Assembly: GCF_000698595.1 (NCBI RefSeq) | Contig: NZ_JFHC01000019.1 | Span: forward strand, 1 to 64,000 | Direction: 5' to 3' | From: Caballeronia glathei | GTDB taxonomy: Bacteria; Pseudomonadota; Gammaproteobacteria; Burkholderiales; Burkholderiaceae | Length of the DNA: 64,000 nucleotides | In this document: positions 53,719-63,227 of the stretch, in pieces | How the letters are laid out: every line of letters begins with the position of its first letter | Position numbering within the stretch: position 1 is the stretch's first letter | The notes under the pieces: model-generated | What the model was told of the DNA's origin: nothing | Database searches by the model: none | What the model saw: only the letters and a program-made list of their open reading frames with translations | Program-made: the position numbers and the translations under genes

Positions 53719-54765
53719 TTGACCACAGAGGCAAAGAAAAGAGCGCCGCGTCGCAAGTCGAATGCGGTATCCGTGATGGACGTCGCGCGCGCGGCGGGCG
53801 TATCGACCGCAACCGTTTCGCGCGTGTTGAATGGCAACGCGACGGTGGCAGTCGACCTGCAGAACCGCGTGCGCGGCATCGCGCAGGAACTCGGCTACAC
53901 GCCGCACGCCGCCGCGCGTGCGCTCGCGTCGCAGCGGTCGAAGACGATCGGCGCGGTGATCCCGTCGCTCGAAAACCAGAACTTCGCGCTTGGCGTGTTC
54001 GCGCTGCAAAAGCGCATCGGTGAGGCGGGCTATACGTTGCTGCTCGCGTGTTCGTACTACGACCAGCAGGACGAACTGAAGCAGGTGCGCGCGCTGATCG
54101 CGGACGGCATCGCCGGGTTGATGCTCGTCGGGCGCAGCCATTCGCCGGCGCTCTATGAGCTGATCGAAAAGGAAAAGATTCCGCTCGTCAACGGCTGGAC
54201 CGTCGACCACGATCATCCGTATGTCGGCTTCGACAACGTGGCGGTGGGCCGGCGCATCGCCGAGTATCTGCTCGACCTCGGGCACGTGCGCTTCGGCATG
54301 ATCACGCAGATGACGCAGCACAGCGACCGTGCGGCCGACCGCATCGTGGGCGTGCGCTCGGCGCTGCAGTCTCGCGGGCTGCAACTGCGCCACGAGCATC
54401 TGATCGAGATGCCGCACAAGATCATCGAAGGGCAGATGGCGATGAAGGCGCTGATGCAGGGGCCGGAGCGCCCGACGGCGGTCATCTGCGGCACCGATCT
54501 GCTCGCGATCGGCGCGCTCGCGGAGGCGCGCGAGGCGGGCATCGACGTGCCGGGCGAACTGTCGATCGCGGGCATCAACGATATCGAGTTCTCCAGCTTC
54601 ACGACGCCGCCGCTCACCACCATGCGTCTCGCCGCCGACGAAATCGGCGCGCGCAGCGCCGAGTATCTGCTCGCGCGCATCGAAGGGCGGCCGGTGAGTT
54701 CGCAGAACATCGTGCCGACCGACCTGATCGTGCGCGGCACGACGGCGCGTCCGCGCAAGCGCTAG
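53719..54765 (+). CDS. LacI-family transcriptional regulator
   Basis: 348 residues with a TTG start at 53719 and a purine-rich stretch upstream. A GTG at 53773 would leave the helix-turn-helix at the extreme N-terminus. The DNA-binding domain (about 17-40, VSVMDVARAAGVSTATVSRVLNG) is followed by a periplasmic-binding-protein-like sensor with TPHAAARALASQRSKTIGAVIPSLEN. It is on the same strand as the IlvD/udh operon, 117 bases after udh. It is the best candidate to bind the two AAGCGCTT operators that serve the island's four transcription units. Confidence 0.85.
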   Translation: MTTEAKKRAPRRKSNAVSVMDVARAAGVSTATVSRVLNGNATVAVDLQNRVRGIAQELGYTPHAAARALASQRSKTIGAVIPSLENQNFALGVFALQKRIGEAGYTLLLACSYYDQQDELKQVRALIADGIAGLMLVGRSHSPALYELIEKEKIPLVNGWTVDHDHPYVGFDNVAVGRRIAEYLLDLGHVRFGMITQMTQHSDRAADRIVGVRSALQSRGLQLRHEHLIEMPHKIIEGQMAMKALMQGPERPTAVICGTDLLAIGALAEAREAGIDVPGELSIAGINDIEFSSFTTPPLTTMRLAADEIGARSAEYLLARIEGRPVSSQNIVPTDLIVRGTTARPRKR

Positions 54766-54781
54766 GGCTGGCGCGCCAGCC
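54766..54781. terminator. Palindrome just past the LacI stop
   Basis: GGCTGGCGCGCCAGCC is a perfect 16-base palindrome starting one base after the LacI stop, in a short convergent gap before the VOC gene. It could help termination in both directions, but there is no loop-forming centre or T-run. Confidence 0.35.
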
Positions 54782-54807
54782 GCACGCCCAGGCCCGCGCC
54801 CCGCATG

Positions 54808-55242
54808 CTACTTCGCAAAGAGCGACGCCATGTTGGCGAACGCCTTGAATTCGAGCGCGTTGCCCGACGGATCGAGGAAGAACATCGTCGCCTGTTCGCC
54901 GACTTCGCCCTTGAAGCGGATATGCGGCTCGATGATGAACTTGATGCCCGCGCCGCGCAGCCTGTCGGCGGCCGTTTGCCACTGCTCCATCGAAAGCACG
55001 GCGCCGAAATGGCGGACCGGCACGTTGTCGCCGTCGACCGCGCTCGTGTTGCGGTGGCCGGCTTCTTCGGGCGACAGGTGCGCCACGATCTGGTGCCCGT
55101 AGAAATTGAAGTCGACCCAGTCCGGCGAACTGCGGCCTTCCGGGCAGCCGAGCAGCGTGCCGTAGAACTCGCGTGCGGCCTCGAGGCTATGGACGGGAAA
55201 CGCCAGATGGAACGGCGGCATCGACGCGGCTTGAGTGCTCAT
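54808..55242 (-). CDS. VOC-family (glyoxalase/bleomycin resistance fold) protein
   Basis: 144 residues from the ATG at 55242, preceded by AAAGGA. Paired beta-alpha-beta modules of the VOC fold are visible: [24 protein letters not shown] (about 9-32) and [14 protein letters not shown] (near 121-134), with likely metal residues His13 (FHLAFPVH) and Glu131. Members are dioxygenases, glyoxalases or resistance proteins. It is divergent from a LysR regulator with an inverted repeat between them, which probably controls it. Confidence 0.8.
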   Translation of the reverse strand: MSTQAASMPPFHLAFPVHSLEAAREFYGTLLGCPEGRSSPDWVDFNFYGHQIVAHLSPEEAGHRNTSAVDGDNVPVRHFGAVLSMEQWQTAADRLRGAGIKFIIEPHIRFKGEVGEQATMFFLDPSGNALEFKAFANMASLFAK

Positions 55243-55357
55243 GGGAATCCTTTTTCGAAGACTGAGTTGGGGGCGGGCAGCGCGTTGAACGCCGCCTGCA
55301 ACGCCATTCTACGATCTATTTTTTCGATCAAAAGCGAATTATATTTGGCCTGAGTAT

Positions 55358-55379
55358 CGATTATTTCGATCTATAATCG
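55358..55379. promoter_or_regulatory. Inverted repeat before LysR gene
   Basis: CGATTAT (55358-55364) and ATAATCG (55373-55379) form a seven-base perfect inverted repeat with an eight-base centre, immediately upstream of ATG 55384. The surrounding gap (55243-55383) between divergent genes is AT-rich and also carries several TTCGATC-like stretches. It is a likely LysR site. Confidence 0.6.
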
Positions 55380-55383
55380 GCGC

Positions 55384-56268
55384 ATGATTCGAGAGCTCAG
55401 AACCCTGATCGCGATTGCGCAGGCCGGTACTTTTTCGGCGGCGGGCGAGCGGCTGGGACTCACGCAATCGGCCGTCAGCGCACAGATGCACAAGCTCGAA
55501 GAGGAACTCGGCACGCCGCTGTTCGAGCGCTCCCGCCGCACCGCCGCGCTCAACGACACCGGTCATCACGCGCTTGGCGTCGCGCAGGAGATCGTCGGGC
55601 TCTTCGATTCGCTCGTCAGCCGGCCCGCGGCGCAGACGGCCGCGCCGATGCTGCGGGTCGGCGCGATCGCGTCGGTGCAGCCCGTGCTGCTCACGCGTGC
55701 CCTCGCGCTGCTGCGCGAGCGCGTGCCAAACGCGCGGGTGCGTGTGGTGCCCGGGGTGTCGTTGAGTCTGCTCGGCGAACTGAGCGGCGGCGACCTCGAC
55801 CTCGCGGTGATGATCAAGCCGCCGTTCGCGCTGCCGCCGGAACTGATGTGGCAGCCGCTCTTGTCCGAGCCCTTCGTGATCGCGTTGCCGCCGGCGAGCC
55901 GGGAGTCCGACTGGCGCGACGCGTTGCGCCACCAGCCGTTCATCCGCTACGACCGGACTTCGTTCGGCGGGCGGCTCGTCGACCAGTTCCTGCGGCGCAA
56001 TCGCATCACCGTGAACGAAAGCCTCGAACTCGACGAACTCGACGGCATCATGGGCGCGGTCGAGGCGGGCATTGGCGTCGCACTGGTGCCGCAGACGCAT
56101 ACGCATCGCCGTGGCCGTTTCGACGTCAGGACGTTGCCGCTCGATGCGCCATCGTTCGTGCGCGAGATCGGCGTGATCGCGTTGCGGCGAGGCGAGCGCG
56201 AACCCGCGGTGCGCATGCTGGCGGACGCGCTCGACGTGATCGCGTCATCGCTCGATGCGCGCAGATAA
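55384..56268 (+). CDS. LysR-family transcriptional regulator
   Basis: 294 residues from the ATG at 55384. The helix-turn-helix (LRTLIAIAQAGTFSAAGERLGLTQSAVSAQMHKLEEELG) is followed by an effector domain (GAIASVQPVLLTRALALLRER onward). It is divergent from the VOC gene and convergent with an alpha/beta hydrolase gene 17 bases away. The 5' inverted repeat overlaps its own promoter, so autoregulation is likely. Confidence 0.9.
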   Translation: MIRELRTLIAIAQAGTFSAAGERLGLTQSAVSAQMHKLEEELGTPLFERSRRTAALNDTGHHALGVAQEIVGLFDSLVSRPAAQTAAPMLRVGAIASVQPVLLTRALALLRERVPNARVRVVPGVSLSLLGELSGGDLDLAVMIKPPFALPPELMWQPLLSEPFVIALPPASRESDWRDALRHQPFIRYDRTSFGGRLVDQFLRRNRITVNESLELDELDGIMGAVEAGIGVALVPQTHTHRRGRFDVRTLPLDAPSFVREIGVIALRRGEREPAVRMLADALDVIASSLDARR

Positions 56269-56285
56269 GGCGATGACGTGCCGCG

Positions 56286-57074
56286 TCACGGACTGGCCGT
56301 TTCTGCCGCGATCCGTTCGAGCAGGGACACGAGCCGATCCGGATCGAGCACCATCGCGTCGTGTCCGGTATCGAGGGTTTCGAACTGCCAGCCGGGCCGC
56401 GCGCGCACTCGCTCGCGCACCAGCGCCAGCGTTTCGTACGACGGATTCGCGCAGTGAACGTAGGTGCTGGGCACGCCGTTGCCGAGGGGATGGCGCAGCG
56501 TCAGCGGCGACAGGTAGGTGGACAACGGATGCGGCGTCTGGCGCCGCCGTACCCAGCCGGCGAGCGGATGGTCTTCCGGAATGCCGGTGCCGGCCAGGTT
56601 GGCGGGTATCGGCATCGCGACGTTCTGACCGCTCCCTGCCACGGCCGCAAGGCGTTCTTCCACGACGTTGCGCGGCAGGACATCCATGGCCGATTCGCCG
56701 CTCTCGACCAGCAGGCTGTCGAGAAACACGAGCGCGCGCAGCGCCCCCGGCTTGCGATCCGCCACGCCGGACGCGACGAGGCCGCCGAAGCTGTGTCCTA
56801 CGAGCACGACGTCCTCGAGTTCTTCGGCTTCGAGCAAATTTTCGATATCGGCGATCGATACGTCGAGCGACGTCACCGCGCCGATCAGGTGACGACGCTC
56901 TCCGAGGCCCGTGAGCGTCGGCGCGAACACGGAATGTCCGTGCGCGCGCAAGCGCTCGGCGACGAACCGCCAGCACCAGCCGCCGTGCCAGGCGCCGTGA
57001 ATCAGCACGAACGTTGCGGGTCGGGCCGTGCCCGTGGAGCCGTGGACTACATGCGTTGCCGGCAATTCAGCCAT
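56286..57074 (-). CDS. Alpha/beta hydrolase (esterase-like)
   Basis: 262 residues from the ATG at 57074. The N-terminal extension to 57119 is rejected. Oxyanion region LIHGAWHGGWCW (about 24-35), nucleophile Ser95 in GHSFGG and histidine in LDTGHDAMVLDPDRL near the C-terminus give the catalytic triad pattern of small esterases (salicylate- or methyl-ester hydrolase type). No signal peptide is seen. It is followed on the same strand by a different gene upstream, a secreted cupin. Confidence 0.75.
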   Translation of the reverse strand: MAELPATHVVHGSTGTARPATFVLIHGAWHGGWCWRFVAERLRAHGHSVFAPTLTGLGERRHLIGAVTSLDVSIADIENLLEAEELEDVVLVGHSFGGLVASGVADRKPGALRALVFLDSLLVESGESAMDVLPRNVVEERLAAVAGSGQNVAMPIPANLAGTGIPEDHPLAGWVRRRQTPHPLSTYLSPLTLRHPLGNGVPSTYVHCANPSYETLALVRERVRARPGWQFETLDTGHDAMVLDPDRLVSLLERIAAETASP

Positions 57075-57135
57075 ATGGGTGTGTCTCCGCTGGGAAGGCC
57101 GTGTCGCGCACGGATGCATCGGACACGCGGCACGG

Positions 57136-57579
57136 CTACTTTTTGATATCGGCCGGAGTATACGTCGCGTACAGCTTCGTATAACCCTTCGTATCGACGG
57201 TTCCTGTCCATCCCTTGGGAAGCGTCACCGCTTCACCGGCGTGGACCACCATGACGGAGCCATCCGCGGAAGTCAGCGTCATGCCGCCCGAGATGAAGTA
57301 CAGGAACTCGGTATAGGGGAATCCGTCCGGACCCTTTACTTCCTCGTGAGCCGGACCGGAGCGGAACATGCCGGTCTGAAAGGCCGAGTCACTGGATGTG
57401 AACGTCACGACGTCGGTCGTGGCGTTGCCGTCCTTCTTTTCCTTGACCGCATCGGGCCGGCTGAACATGGCGCCGGCGAGTTCGCCCTTCGAATCCTTCA
57501 CGGGCCTGATCGTTTCGGCCGATCCCAGGGCCGGCGCCAATGCGCAGCAAACCATGATGGTGAGCACTTTCCTGTTCAT
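57136..57579 (-). CDS. Secreted cupin-domain protein
   Basis: 147 residues from the ATG at 57579. An N-terminal signal peptide (KVLTIMVCCALAPALGSA, cleavage near 21) is followed by a single cupin barrel with FPYTEFLYFISGGMTLTSADGSVMVVHAGEAVTLPKGWTGTVDT, where metal ligands are poor (few histidines). It is upstream of the alpha/beta hydrolase gene on the same strand, 61 bases away, so the two may be co-transcribed. Function is unknown. Confidence 0.7.
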   Translation of the reverse strand: MNRKVLTIMVCCALAPALGSAETIRPVKDSKGELAGAMFSRPDAVKEKKDGNATTDVVTFTSSDSAFQTGMFRSGPAHEEVKGPDGFPYTEFLYFISGGMTLTSADGSVMVVHAGEAVTLPKGWTGTVDTKGYTKLYATYTPADIKK

Positions 57580-57887
57580 GAACCTTCTCTCAAGCATTTT
57601 CTTCCGGAACAGCCGCTGATTGGCGAATGAGCGGCACGGCGACCCTGCATTGCGCACAACGTCTTGCTCACTTTAGCCTGTTGCCCGCAACGGCGCTCAT
57701 ATCGACCCGGATCGGTGCAAATGTTTTCAGACGTGTTTCAGGACATTTTGCCGACACTCGCCTAGCATTGTGTGGTCGCGGCCACCCGTGCCGGAACCGG
57801 CCCGGGCGGCTTCTTCGATCAGGCCGCATGCGTCCGGATGAGTCGGCGCCCGGCCGGTACTCATCTCTTTGCGAAAAGGAGCAGAGC
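57580..57887. other. Divergent promoter region before cupin and poxB genes
   Basis: A 308-base gap between divergent genes with no gene. AAAAGGAG at 57874-57881 is the ribosome site for the ATG at 57888. Confidence 0.5.
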
Positions 57888-59609
57888 ATGGCCAGGAACA
57901 CCATTGCGGCATATCTCGCGGACACGCTTGCAGCGGCAGGCGTCGAGCGCATCTGGGGCGTGACGGGCGACAGCCTGAACGGGCTCGCATACAGCCTCGA
58001 TCAGGTCGGCTCGATCCGCTGGATGCACACGCGCCACGAGGAAGCCGCCGCTTTCGCGGCCGGCGCCGATGCCGCTTCGACAGGGCGCCTCGCGGTGTGC
58101 GCGGGCAGTTGCGGACCCGGCAACCTGCATCTGATCAATGGCCTGTTCGACTGTCATCGCAATCATCAGCCGGTGCTCGCGATCGCCGCGCATATTCCGT
58201 CGACCGAAGTCGGGCTCGGCTACTTTCAGGAAACGCACCCGCAGGAGCTCTTCAAGGAGTGCAGCCACTTCGTCGAGCTGGTGTCGTCGGCGGCGCAGTT
58301 TCCGCGCGTGCTCGCGCGCGCCATGCGCACCGCGATCGAGGAGCGCGGCGTCGCGGTGATCGTCCTGCCGGGCGACGTGGCATTGAGCGAAGGTCCCGCT
58401 GAAAAGCCGTCGTGGACGGAAAGCGCGCCGTCGGCAATCCTGCCGGCGGACGTCGATCTCGACCGGCTCGCGGCGCTTCTGAACGAATCGGATGCGGTCA
58501 CGATCATGTGCGGCAGCGGCGTGCAGGGCGCGCATGACGAAGTGGTCGCGCTCGCCGATACGCTCGCCGCGCCCGTGGTCCACGCGCTGCGCGGCAAGCC
58601 GTACATCGAATACGACAATCCGTTCGACGTCGGCATGACCGGGCTGATCGGCTTCAGTTCGGGCTACCACGCGATGATGTCGTGCGACACGCTGCTGCTG
58701 CTCGGCTGTGACTTCCCGTATCGGGCGTTCTATCCGGCCGACGCGAAGATCATCCAGATCGACTGGAAGGGCTCGCAGCTCGGCCATCGCGCGCCGCTTG
58801 CGCTCGGACTGGTCGGCACGGTCCGGGAGACGGTCGCCGCGACGCTGCCCAGGCTCCAGCGCAAGACCGACCGGGGTTTTCTCGACAACGCGCGGCGGCA
58901 CTACGTTTCGGCGCGCAAGGGACTGGACGACCTCGCGACGCCGTCAGGGCCGGGCCGCCCGATTCACCCGCAATATCTGGCGAAGCTCATCGATGAAGCC
59001 GCGAGCGACGATGCGATCTTCACGGTGGACGTCGGCACGCCGACGCTGTGGGCGGCGCGCTACCTGACGATGAACGGCAAGCGGCAGCTGCACGGCTCGT
59101 TCAATCACGGCTCGATGGCGAACGCGATGCCACAGGCTCTCGGCGCGCAAGGCGCTCATCCGGGGCGGCAGGTCGTGTCGATGTCCGGCGACGGCGGCTT
59201 GTCGATGCTGCTCGGCGATCTGCTCACCGCCCGGCAGCTCGAATTGCCGATCAAGGTGGTGGTGTTCAACAACAGCCTGCTCGGCTTCGTCTCGATGGAG
59301 CTGAAGGCGGGCGGCTATCTCGACACCAACGTGGATCTCGCCAAGACCGATTTCGCCGCCATCGCGCAGGGCGCGGGCATCTTCGGCATCCGCGTCGAGG
59401 CATCGGAGGACGTGGCGGGGGCGCTGCAGCAGGCGTTCGCCCACGACGGCCCGGCGCTCGTCGATGTCGTGACGTCGAAGCACGAGCTCGCCATGCCGCC
59501 GACGCTCGAAGCCGCGCAGGTCAAGGGCTTCAGCCTCTACATGATGCGCGCGATCCTCAACGGCCGGGGCGACGAGATCGTCGAACTCGCCCGGACGAAT
59601 CTGCGTTAG
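57888..59609 (+). CDS. poxB: Pyruvate oxidase/pyruvate dehydrogenase (quinone), PoxB-like thiamine diphosphate enzyme
   Basis: 573 residues from the ATG at 57888. The N-terminal ThDP domain has the catalytic Glu in [15 protein letters not shown], and the C-terminal ThDP motif is [34 protein letters not shown] (GDG..NN). The middle domain (about 190-330) is the FAD region typical of PoxB. The length matches E. coli PoxB (572), and the C-terminal tail is the part that in PoxB binds membrane lipid. The enzyme decarboxylates pyruvate to acetate, feeding electrons to ubiquinone. It has an independent promoter. Other ThDP oxidases are possible. Confidence 0.8.
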   Translation: MARNTIAAYLADTLAAAGVERIWGVTGDSLNGLAYSLDQVGSIRWMHTRHEEAAAFAAGADAASTGRLAVCAGSCGPGNLHLINGLFDCHRNHQPVLAIAAHIPSTEVGLGYFQETHPQELFKECSHFVELVSSAAQFPRVLARAMRTAIEERGVAVIVLPGDVALSEGPAEKPSWTESAPSAILPADVDLDRLAALLNESDAVTIMCGSGVQGAHDEVVALADTLAAPVVHALRGKPYIEYDNPFDVGMTGLIGFSSGYHAMMSCDTLLLLGCDFPYRAFYPADAKIIQIDWKGSQLGHRAPLALGLVGTVRETVAATLPRLQRKTDRGFLDNARRHYVSARKGLDDLATPSGPGRPIHPQYLAKLIDEAASDDAIFTVDVGTPTLWAARYLTMNGKRQLHGSFNHGSMANAMPQALGAQGAHPGRQVVSMSGDGGLSMLLGDLLTARQLELPIKVVVFNNSLLGFVSMELKAGGYLDTNVDLAKTDFAAIAQGAGIFGIRVEASEDVAGALQQAFAHDGPALVDVVTSKHELAMPPTLEAAQVKGFSLYMMRAILNGRGDEIVELARTNLR

Positions 59610-59988
59610 GCGCGCAGCGGCCCCGGCGGGCCCACTCTGCCTGCCGGGCGCTCGCCGCACTTGCGCGGCGCGTCGAGCGGCGCCCGCAAGAAGCCGGCGT
59701 GCACCACAAAGGTGCGAACCACTCGTGCGGGTGCGGGGGATGCCGTGCCTGCACTTCGGGAACCTCGGGCCCGCCCGGGCAAGGATTTTGGAAGTATTAA
59801 GATAAAATGACTTCCCCGTCCCCCGGGCTCGCGCATGAACACGTTCCGATCGAAAGCACCGGCTGCCGGTATGCCCGAATGTCATGTGTCCGGGCGAAGT
59901 GTTGACGGATGCGCTCCGGTTCGGGTCAACGAATGCCATCTTCGAACGCCTATGTCCAAGCTGCGCCGATTCGTTTCCCTCATTTGCC
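59610..59988. other. Intergenic region before histidine kinase gene
   Basis: A 379-base gap with no gene. An AT-rich tract at 59795-59809 (TATTAAGATAAAATG) contains a TAAAAT hexamer that could be the -10 of the kinase promoter. Confidence 0.35.
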
Positions 59989-61527
59989 ATGCTCATGCCG
60001 TCTGACCCGGCCGTGCTGAAGGATCGCCATAGCCGGCGCATCTCGCGCGCCGTGGGCCGCGACGCGCGCGTCGTATCGGTGCTTGCCGCGCTCATTGCGC
60101 TCGCGGTGTTCCTGATCGACTCGCTGACGCCGCTCGATATCGCGATCGCCGTGCTCTATGTCGTCGTGGTGCTGCTGGTCTCCTCGACCGGCAATCGCCC
60201 TGCGACGATCGCCACCGCGTGGGGCTGCGTGATCCTGACGCTGTTCGCGTTCCTGATGTCGCACACCGAGCAGTATTCCGGCGGCGCGATCGCGCGGTGC
60301 GTGGTGAGCCTGCTCGCGATCGCGACGACTTCGGTCCTCTCGCTGAGAAACCAGGCCGCCACGGCCTCCTTGCACGAGCATATTCAGGAGCGCATGCAGG
60401 CCGAGCAGGCGCTGGAGCGCAGCGAGGCGTTCCTGCTGGATGCGCAGCGCCTGAGCCGCACCGCCAGCATTGCGACGAGCCTGCCCGAAGGAACGATGTG
60501 GTGGTCCGACGAGGCGTATCGCATCTTCGAATACCCGCGCGATGTCGAGCCGTCGCTCGAAGCGGTCCTCGCACGTACGCATCGCGACGATCTCGCGAGC
60601 GTGCGCGGCGTGCGTGAACAGGCGCTCGCGGGCGCGCCGCTGATCGACCTCGAACACCGGCTCGCGATGCCCGATGGCCGCGTGAAGTACGTGCATTTCG
60701 TCACGCATCTCGTGAGGTCGCAAACGGGGGGCACCGAGTACGTCGGCGCGCTGATGGACATCACGGAAACGAAGGTCGCTCAGGAGGCGCTCGCGCGGTC
60801 CACCGCCGAACTCGCGCACGTGACGCGGATCACCATGCTCGGCGAACTGGCCGCTTCGATTGCGCACGAGGTCACGCAGCCGATCGCGGCCATCGTCACC
60901 AACGGCGACGCGTCATTGCGCTGGCTGAATCGCCCAAGCCCGGACCTGATGGAAGTGCAGCAGTCGATCACGCAGATGATCCGCGATGCGAAGCGCGCGA
61001 GCGATGTCATCCAGCAGATTCGTTCGATGGCGAAGAAGCGCGACCCCTTGCCCGCGACGCTCGATCTCAACGAGATCGTCGAGCAATCGATCGAACTGGT
61101 GCGGCGCGAACTGGACCGTCACCGGGTTCATGTGGAGATCGACTTCATGACGCCTTCGCTTGCCGTGTGTTGCGACCGGGTGCAGTTGCAGCAGGTGCTG
61201 ATCAACCTGATCATGAACGGCGCGCAGGCCATGGGCGATTCGGGCGGACCGCGCAGGGTCCGGATCGCCACGCGCCGCTTCGACGAACTGCATGCGCAGA
61301 TCGTCGTGCAGGACTCGGGCACGGGGATCAGCGAGGAAAACGCGAGCCGGCTGTTCGCCGCGTTCTTTACGACGAAAGCCGAAGGCATGGGAATCGGGTT
61401 GTCGATCTGCCGGTCGATCGTCGAGGCGCATGGCGGGCGCATCTGGGCCGAATCGCCAGAAGAAGGCGGCGCCATGCTCCTGTTCACGCTGCCCATCGCC
61501 CACCCCGGCGTGCCGGGCGTCCTCTGA
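59989..61527 (+). CDS. PAS-domain sensor histidine kinase
   Basis: 512 residues from the ATG at 59989 (or 59995). An open frame extends upstream to 59884 but has no coding character. About four N-terminal membrane helices (30-48, 50-65, 71-90, 100-118) are followed by a PAS-like region (about 140-262), a dimerisation/H-box with His293 (ASIAHEVTQPIAAI) and an HATPase domain (N-box LINLIMNGAQAM, G1 DSGTGIS, G2 GMGIGLS). No response regulator is immediately downstream, but a receiver-only protein is 1.2 kb away. It lies after poxB on the same strand but 379 bases away. Confidence 0.85.
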   Translation: MLMPSDPAVLKDRHSRRISRAVGRDARVVSVLAALIALAVFLIDSLTPLDIAIAVLYVVVVLLVSSTGNRPATIATAWGCVILTLFAFLMSHTEQYSGGAIARCVVSLLAIATTSVLSLRNQAATASLHEHIQERMQAEQALERSEAFLLDAQRLSRTASIATSLPEGTMWWSDEAYRIFEYPRDVEPSLEAVLARTHRDDLASVRGVREQALAGAPLIDLEHRLAMPDGRVKYVHFVTHLVRSQTGGTEYVGALMDITETKVAQEALARSTAELAHVTRITMLGELAASIAHEVTQPIAAIVTNGDASLRWLNRPSPDLMEVQQSITQMIRDAKRASDVIQQIRSMAKKRDPLPATLDLNEIVEQSIELVRRELDRHRVHVEIDFMTPSLAVCCDRVQLQQVLINLIMNGAQAMGDSGGPRRVRIATRRFDELHAQIVVQDSGTGISEENASRLFAAFFTTKAEGMGIGLSICRSIVEAHGGRIWAESPEEGGAMLLFTLPIAHPGVPGVL

Positions 61528-61555
61528 ACGCTTGAACGCGGCGCGCCGCGGCCCG

Positions 61556-61813
61556 CTACGTTGCGTGAGTCCTGTTCAACGCGGACAGTGCACGCGCCAT
61601 CGCATAAGCAGCGTGGATCGCACATTCGAATGAGTCGTCGTCGGCGAGGCACCTGCCGTCGAGCGCGATGCGCCAGCGTCCGCCGTCGTACTCGCAGGCG
61701 AGACGCCGGTCGCCCATCAAATCCGCATACCAGCGCTCGACCCTCGTCTTTGCGAGAGCGCTCGCCTGCGCATGGCGCGTGGGCATGTCGTGGCGTCGTG
61801 TGATATCGATCAT
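61556..61813 (-). CDS. Small hypothetical protein
   Basis: 85 residues from the ATG at 61813, with GGAG-like sequence upstream (TCCGATGATCGA). The body has a strand-rich segment VERWYADLMGDRRLACEYDGGRWRIALDGRCLADDDSF and an Ala-rich C-terminal helix. I do not recognise a family. It is convergent with the histidine kinase and just downstream of another small gene on the same strand. Confidence 0.5.
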   Translation of the reverse strand: MIDITRRHDMPTRHAQASALAKTRVERWYADLMGDRRLACEYDGGRWRIALDGRCLADDDSFECAIHAAYAMARALSALNRTHAT

Positions 61814-61860
61814 CGGAGACCTCGGTTCTTTTGCGTGATCCGGGAAGCCGGAAAGGGGCA

Positions 61861-62193
61861 TCACGTCCAGTATTTCGCGTCGTCGACCGTCCGGCAGAAG
61901 CCGCTCACGCAAGCCGGCGAACGGTGCCTTGCCGGCTCATCGCGTCTTCCGTCGCGTCGGACATATCCCGACATGGAGATGCGCCGGTTTCCCGGCGGCT
62001 CTGCTGTTGCGGGCTCAGGCGAGTCGGTGCTGTCCAGTGCAAACCGTTCGAGCGGCAACTGCGTGTCGCGGCCGAGGTCACTGAACGTCTGCTGATATCC
62101 CGGCCCGCTCATCGCGCTCCACGCGACAACCGCAACGCATGCGGACACCGCCAGAGTCCCGGTTCGAAACCATCGTGATTTCATCGCATGCAT
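61861..62193 (-). CDS. Small hypothetical protein with N-terminal membrane anchor or signal
   Basis: 110 residues from the ATG at 62193 (ribosome site GGAG ten bases upstream; a second start is at 62184). A positively charged start and one hydrophobic stretch (TGTLAVSACVAVVAWSAM, about 12-29) are followed by a Pro/Arg-rich polar tail with two cysteines (ACVSGFC). No family recognised. It is in a pair with the small gene at 61556, between a kinase and a response regulator. Confidence 0.5.
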   Translation of the reverse strand: MHAMKSRWFRTGTLAVSACVAVVAWSAMSGPGYQQTFSDLGRDTQLPLERFALDSTDSPEPATAEPPGNRRISMSGYVRRDGRRDEPARHRSPACVSGFCRTVDDAKYWT

Positions 62194-62733
62194 GATGTGC
62201 TCTCCGGGTCTATGGCCAGGGCCGCGCAACGTGAGCGGCGGGTCGGTTTCGCGGCCATATGGGCCACAATGACCTCAGCATAGAAGAGTCGGCGGCGCCG
62301 GACTATTCTACGAACGAATCGGGGCGCTACCGGCGCGCATGACGGCGCTATACGAAAGTGTGATGCCGCGCCCGGACGCCGTTTTCCGGGGCTCGTCCGA
62401 TGCGCCGCCCGAGCACGCCTTCTTCGAGGCATCCGCGCCGCGGGGCGCCTGCGCAAGGCGGCCGACACCATATCTTCGGATACTGGTTTCGCATCGCCGC
62501 CCTGTCTACGATGGCTCTGACGATGCTGGTGGTGCCCGTGAGCGGCTGAAACGCGCAAAAGGAAGGATGCGCGGGCAGCCCTGTGCGCACGGCCTGCGAC
62601 CGGATACGCCTGCGTGCGGGCATGTGATGACAATGACATCTGCTGCATCGAGGTGACGCGCACGAACGGCCTCGCTTATATCGCGCCCGATGGTTCCTGA
62701 TGGCACTGCGGCGCAACTGGAGTTTTGGCAGCT
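62194..62733. other. Intergenic region before response regulator gene
   Basis: A 540-base gap with several overlapping short open frames on both strands but no good ribosome site or recognisable protein, so I see no gene. The small gene and response regulator promoters must lie here. Confidence 0.4.
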
Positions 62734-63099
62734 ATGAGCCTTATATCGATCGTGGACGATGACGCCTCAGTGCGAAGCGGTATCGAGAATCTGCTGAAGG
62801 CCGTGGGGTACGCGACCATGTCGTTTGCATCAGGAGAGGAGTTCCTCGCCTCTCCGCACGTCGACGATGCGTTGTGCGTGTTGCTCGATCTGAGAATGCG
62901 GGGCATGCAGGGCCTCGAAGTGCAGCGGCAGCTGAACGCGGAGCACAGGCGCATCCCGGTGGTATTCATCTCGGCGCACGCCGACGACAACACCGTCGAG
63001 CGTGCGCTCCAGCATGGCGCGATTGGTTTCGTGCGCAAGCCGTTTGCGGAAGACAAGCTGCTCTGCCTGATCGAGCTTGCGATTGGACGCAATGCGTAG
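62734..63099 (+). CDS. Receiver-only response regulator (FixJ/CheY-like)
   Basis: 121 residues from the ATG at 62734. An in-frame TTG is at 62725. Acidic pocket Asp8-10 (IVDDDAS), phosphoacceptor Asp52 (LLDLRMRGMQG), Ser80 (VFISAHAD) and Lys102 (FVRKPF) are all present. There is no C-terminal DNA-binding or output domain, so it probably acts in a phosphorelay or binds a protein partner. The nearest kinase is the PAS kinase ending at 61527. Pairing is inferred from proximity. Confidence 0.85.
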   Translation: MSLISIVDDDASVRSGIENLLKAVGYATMSFASGEEFLASPHVDDALCVLLDLRMRGMQGLEVQRQLNAEHRRIPVVFISAHADDNTVERALQHGAIGFVRKPFAEDKLLCLIELAIGRNA

Positions 63100-63227
63100 C
63101 CGAACGCGGGCACTTTCCTGTCATTTTTTCGTAATGACTGAGTAACCGCCTCGTTGCAGCCCGCTCCGTAGACTGGCATCACGTTGTACCCAAAACCGTT
63201 CACGTGATGTCCTTTCAAGGAGTTGCC

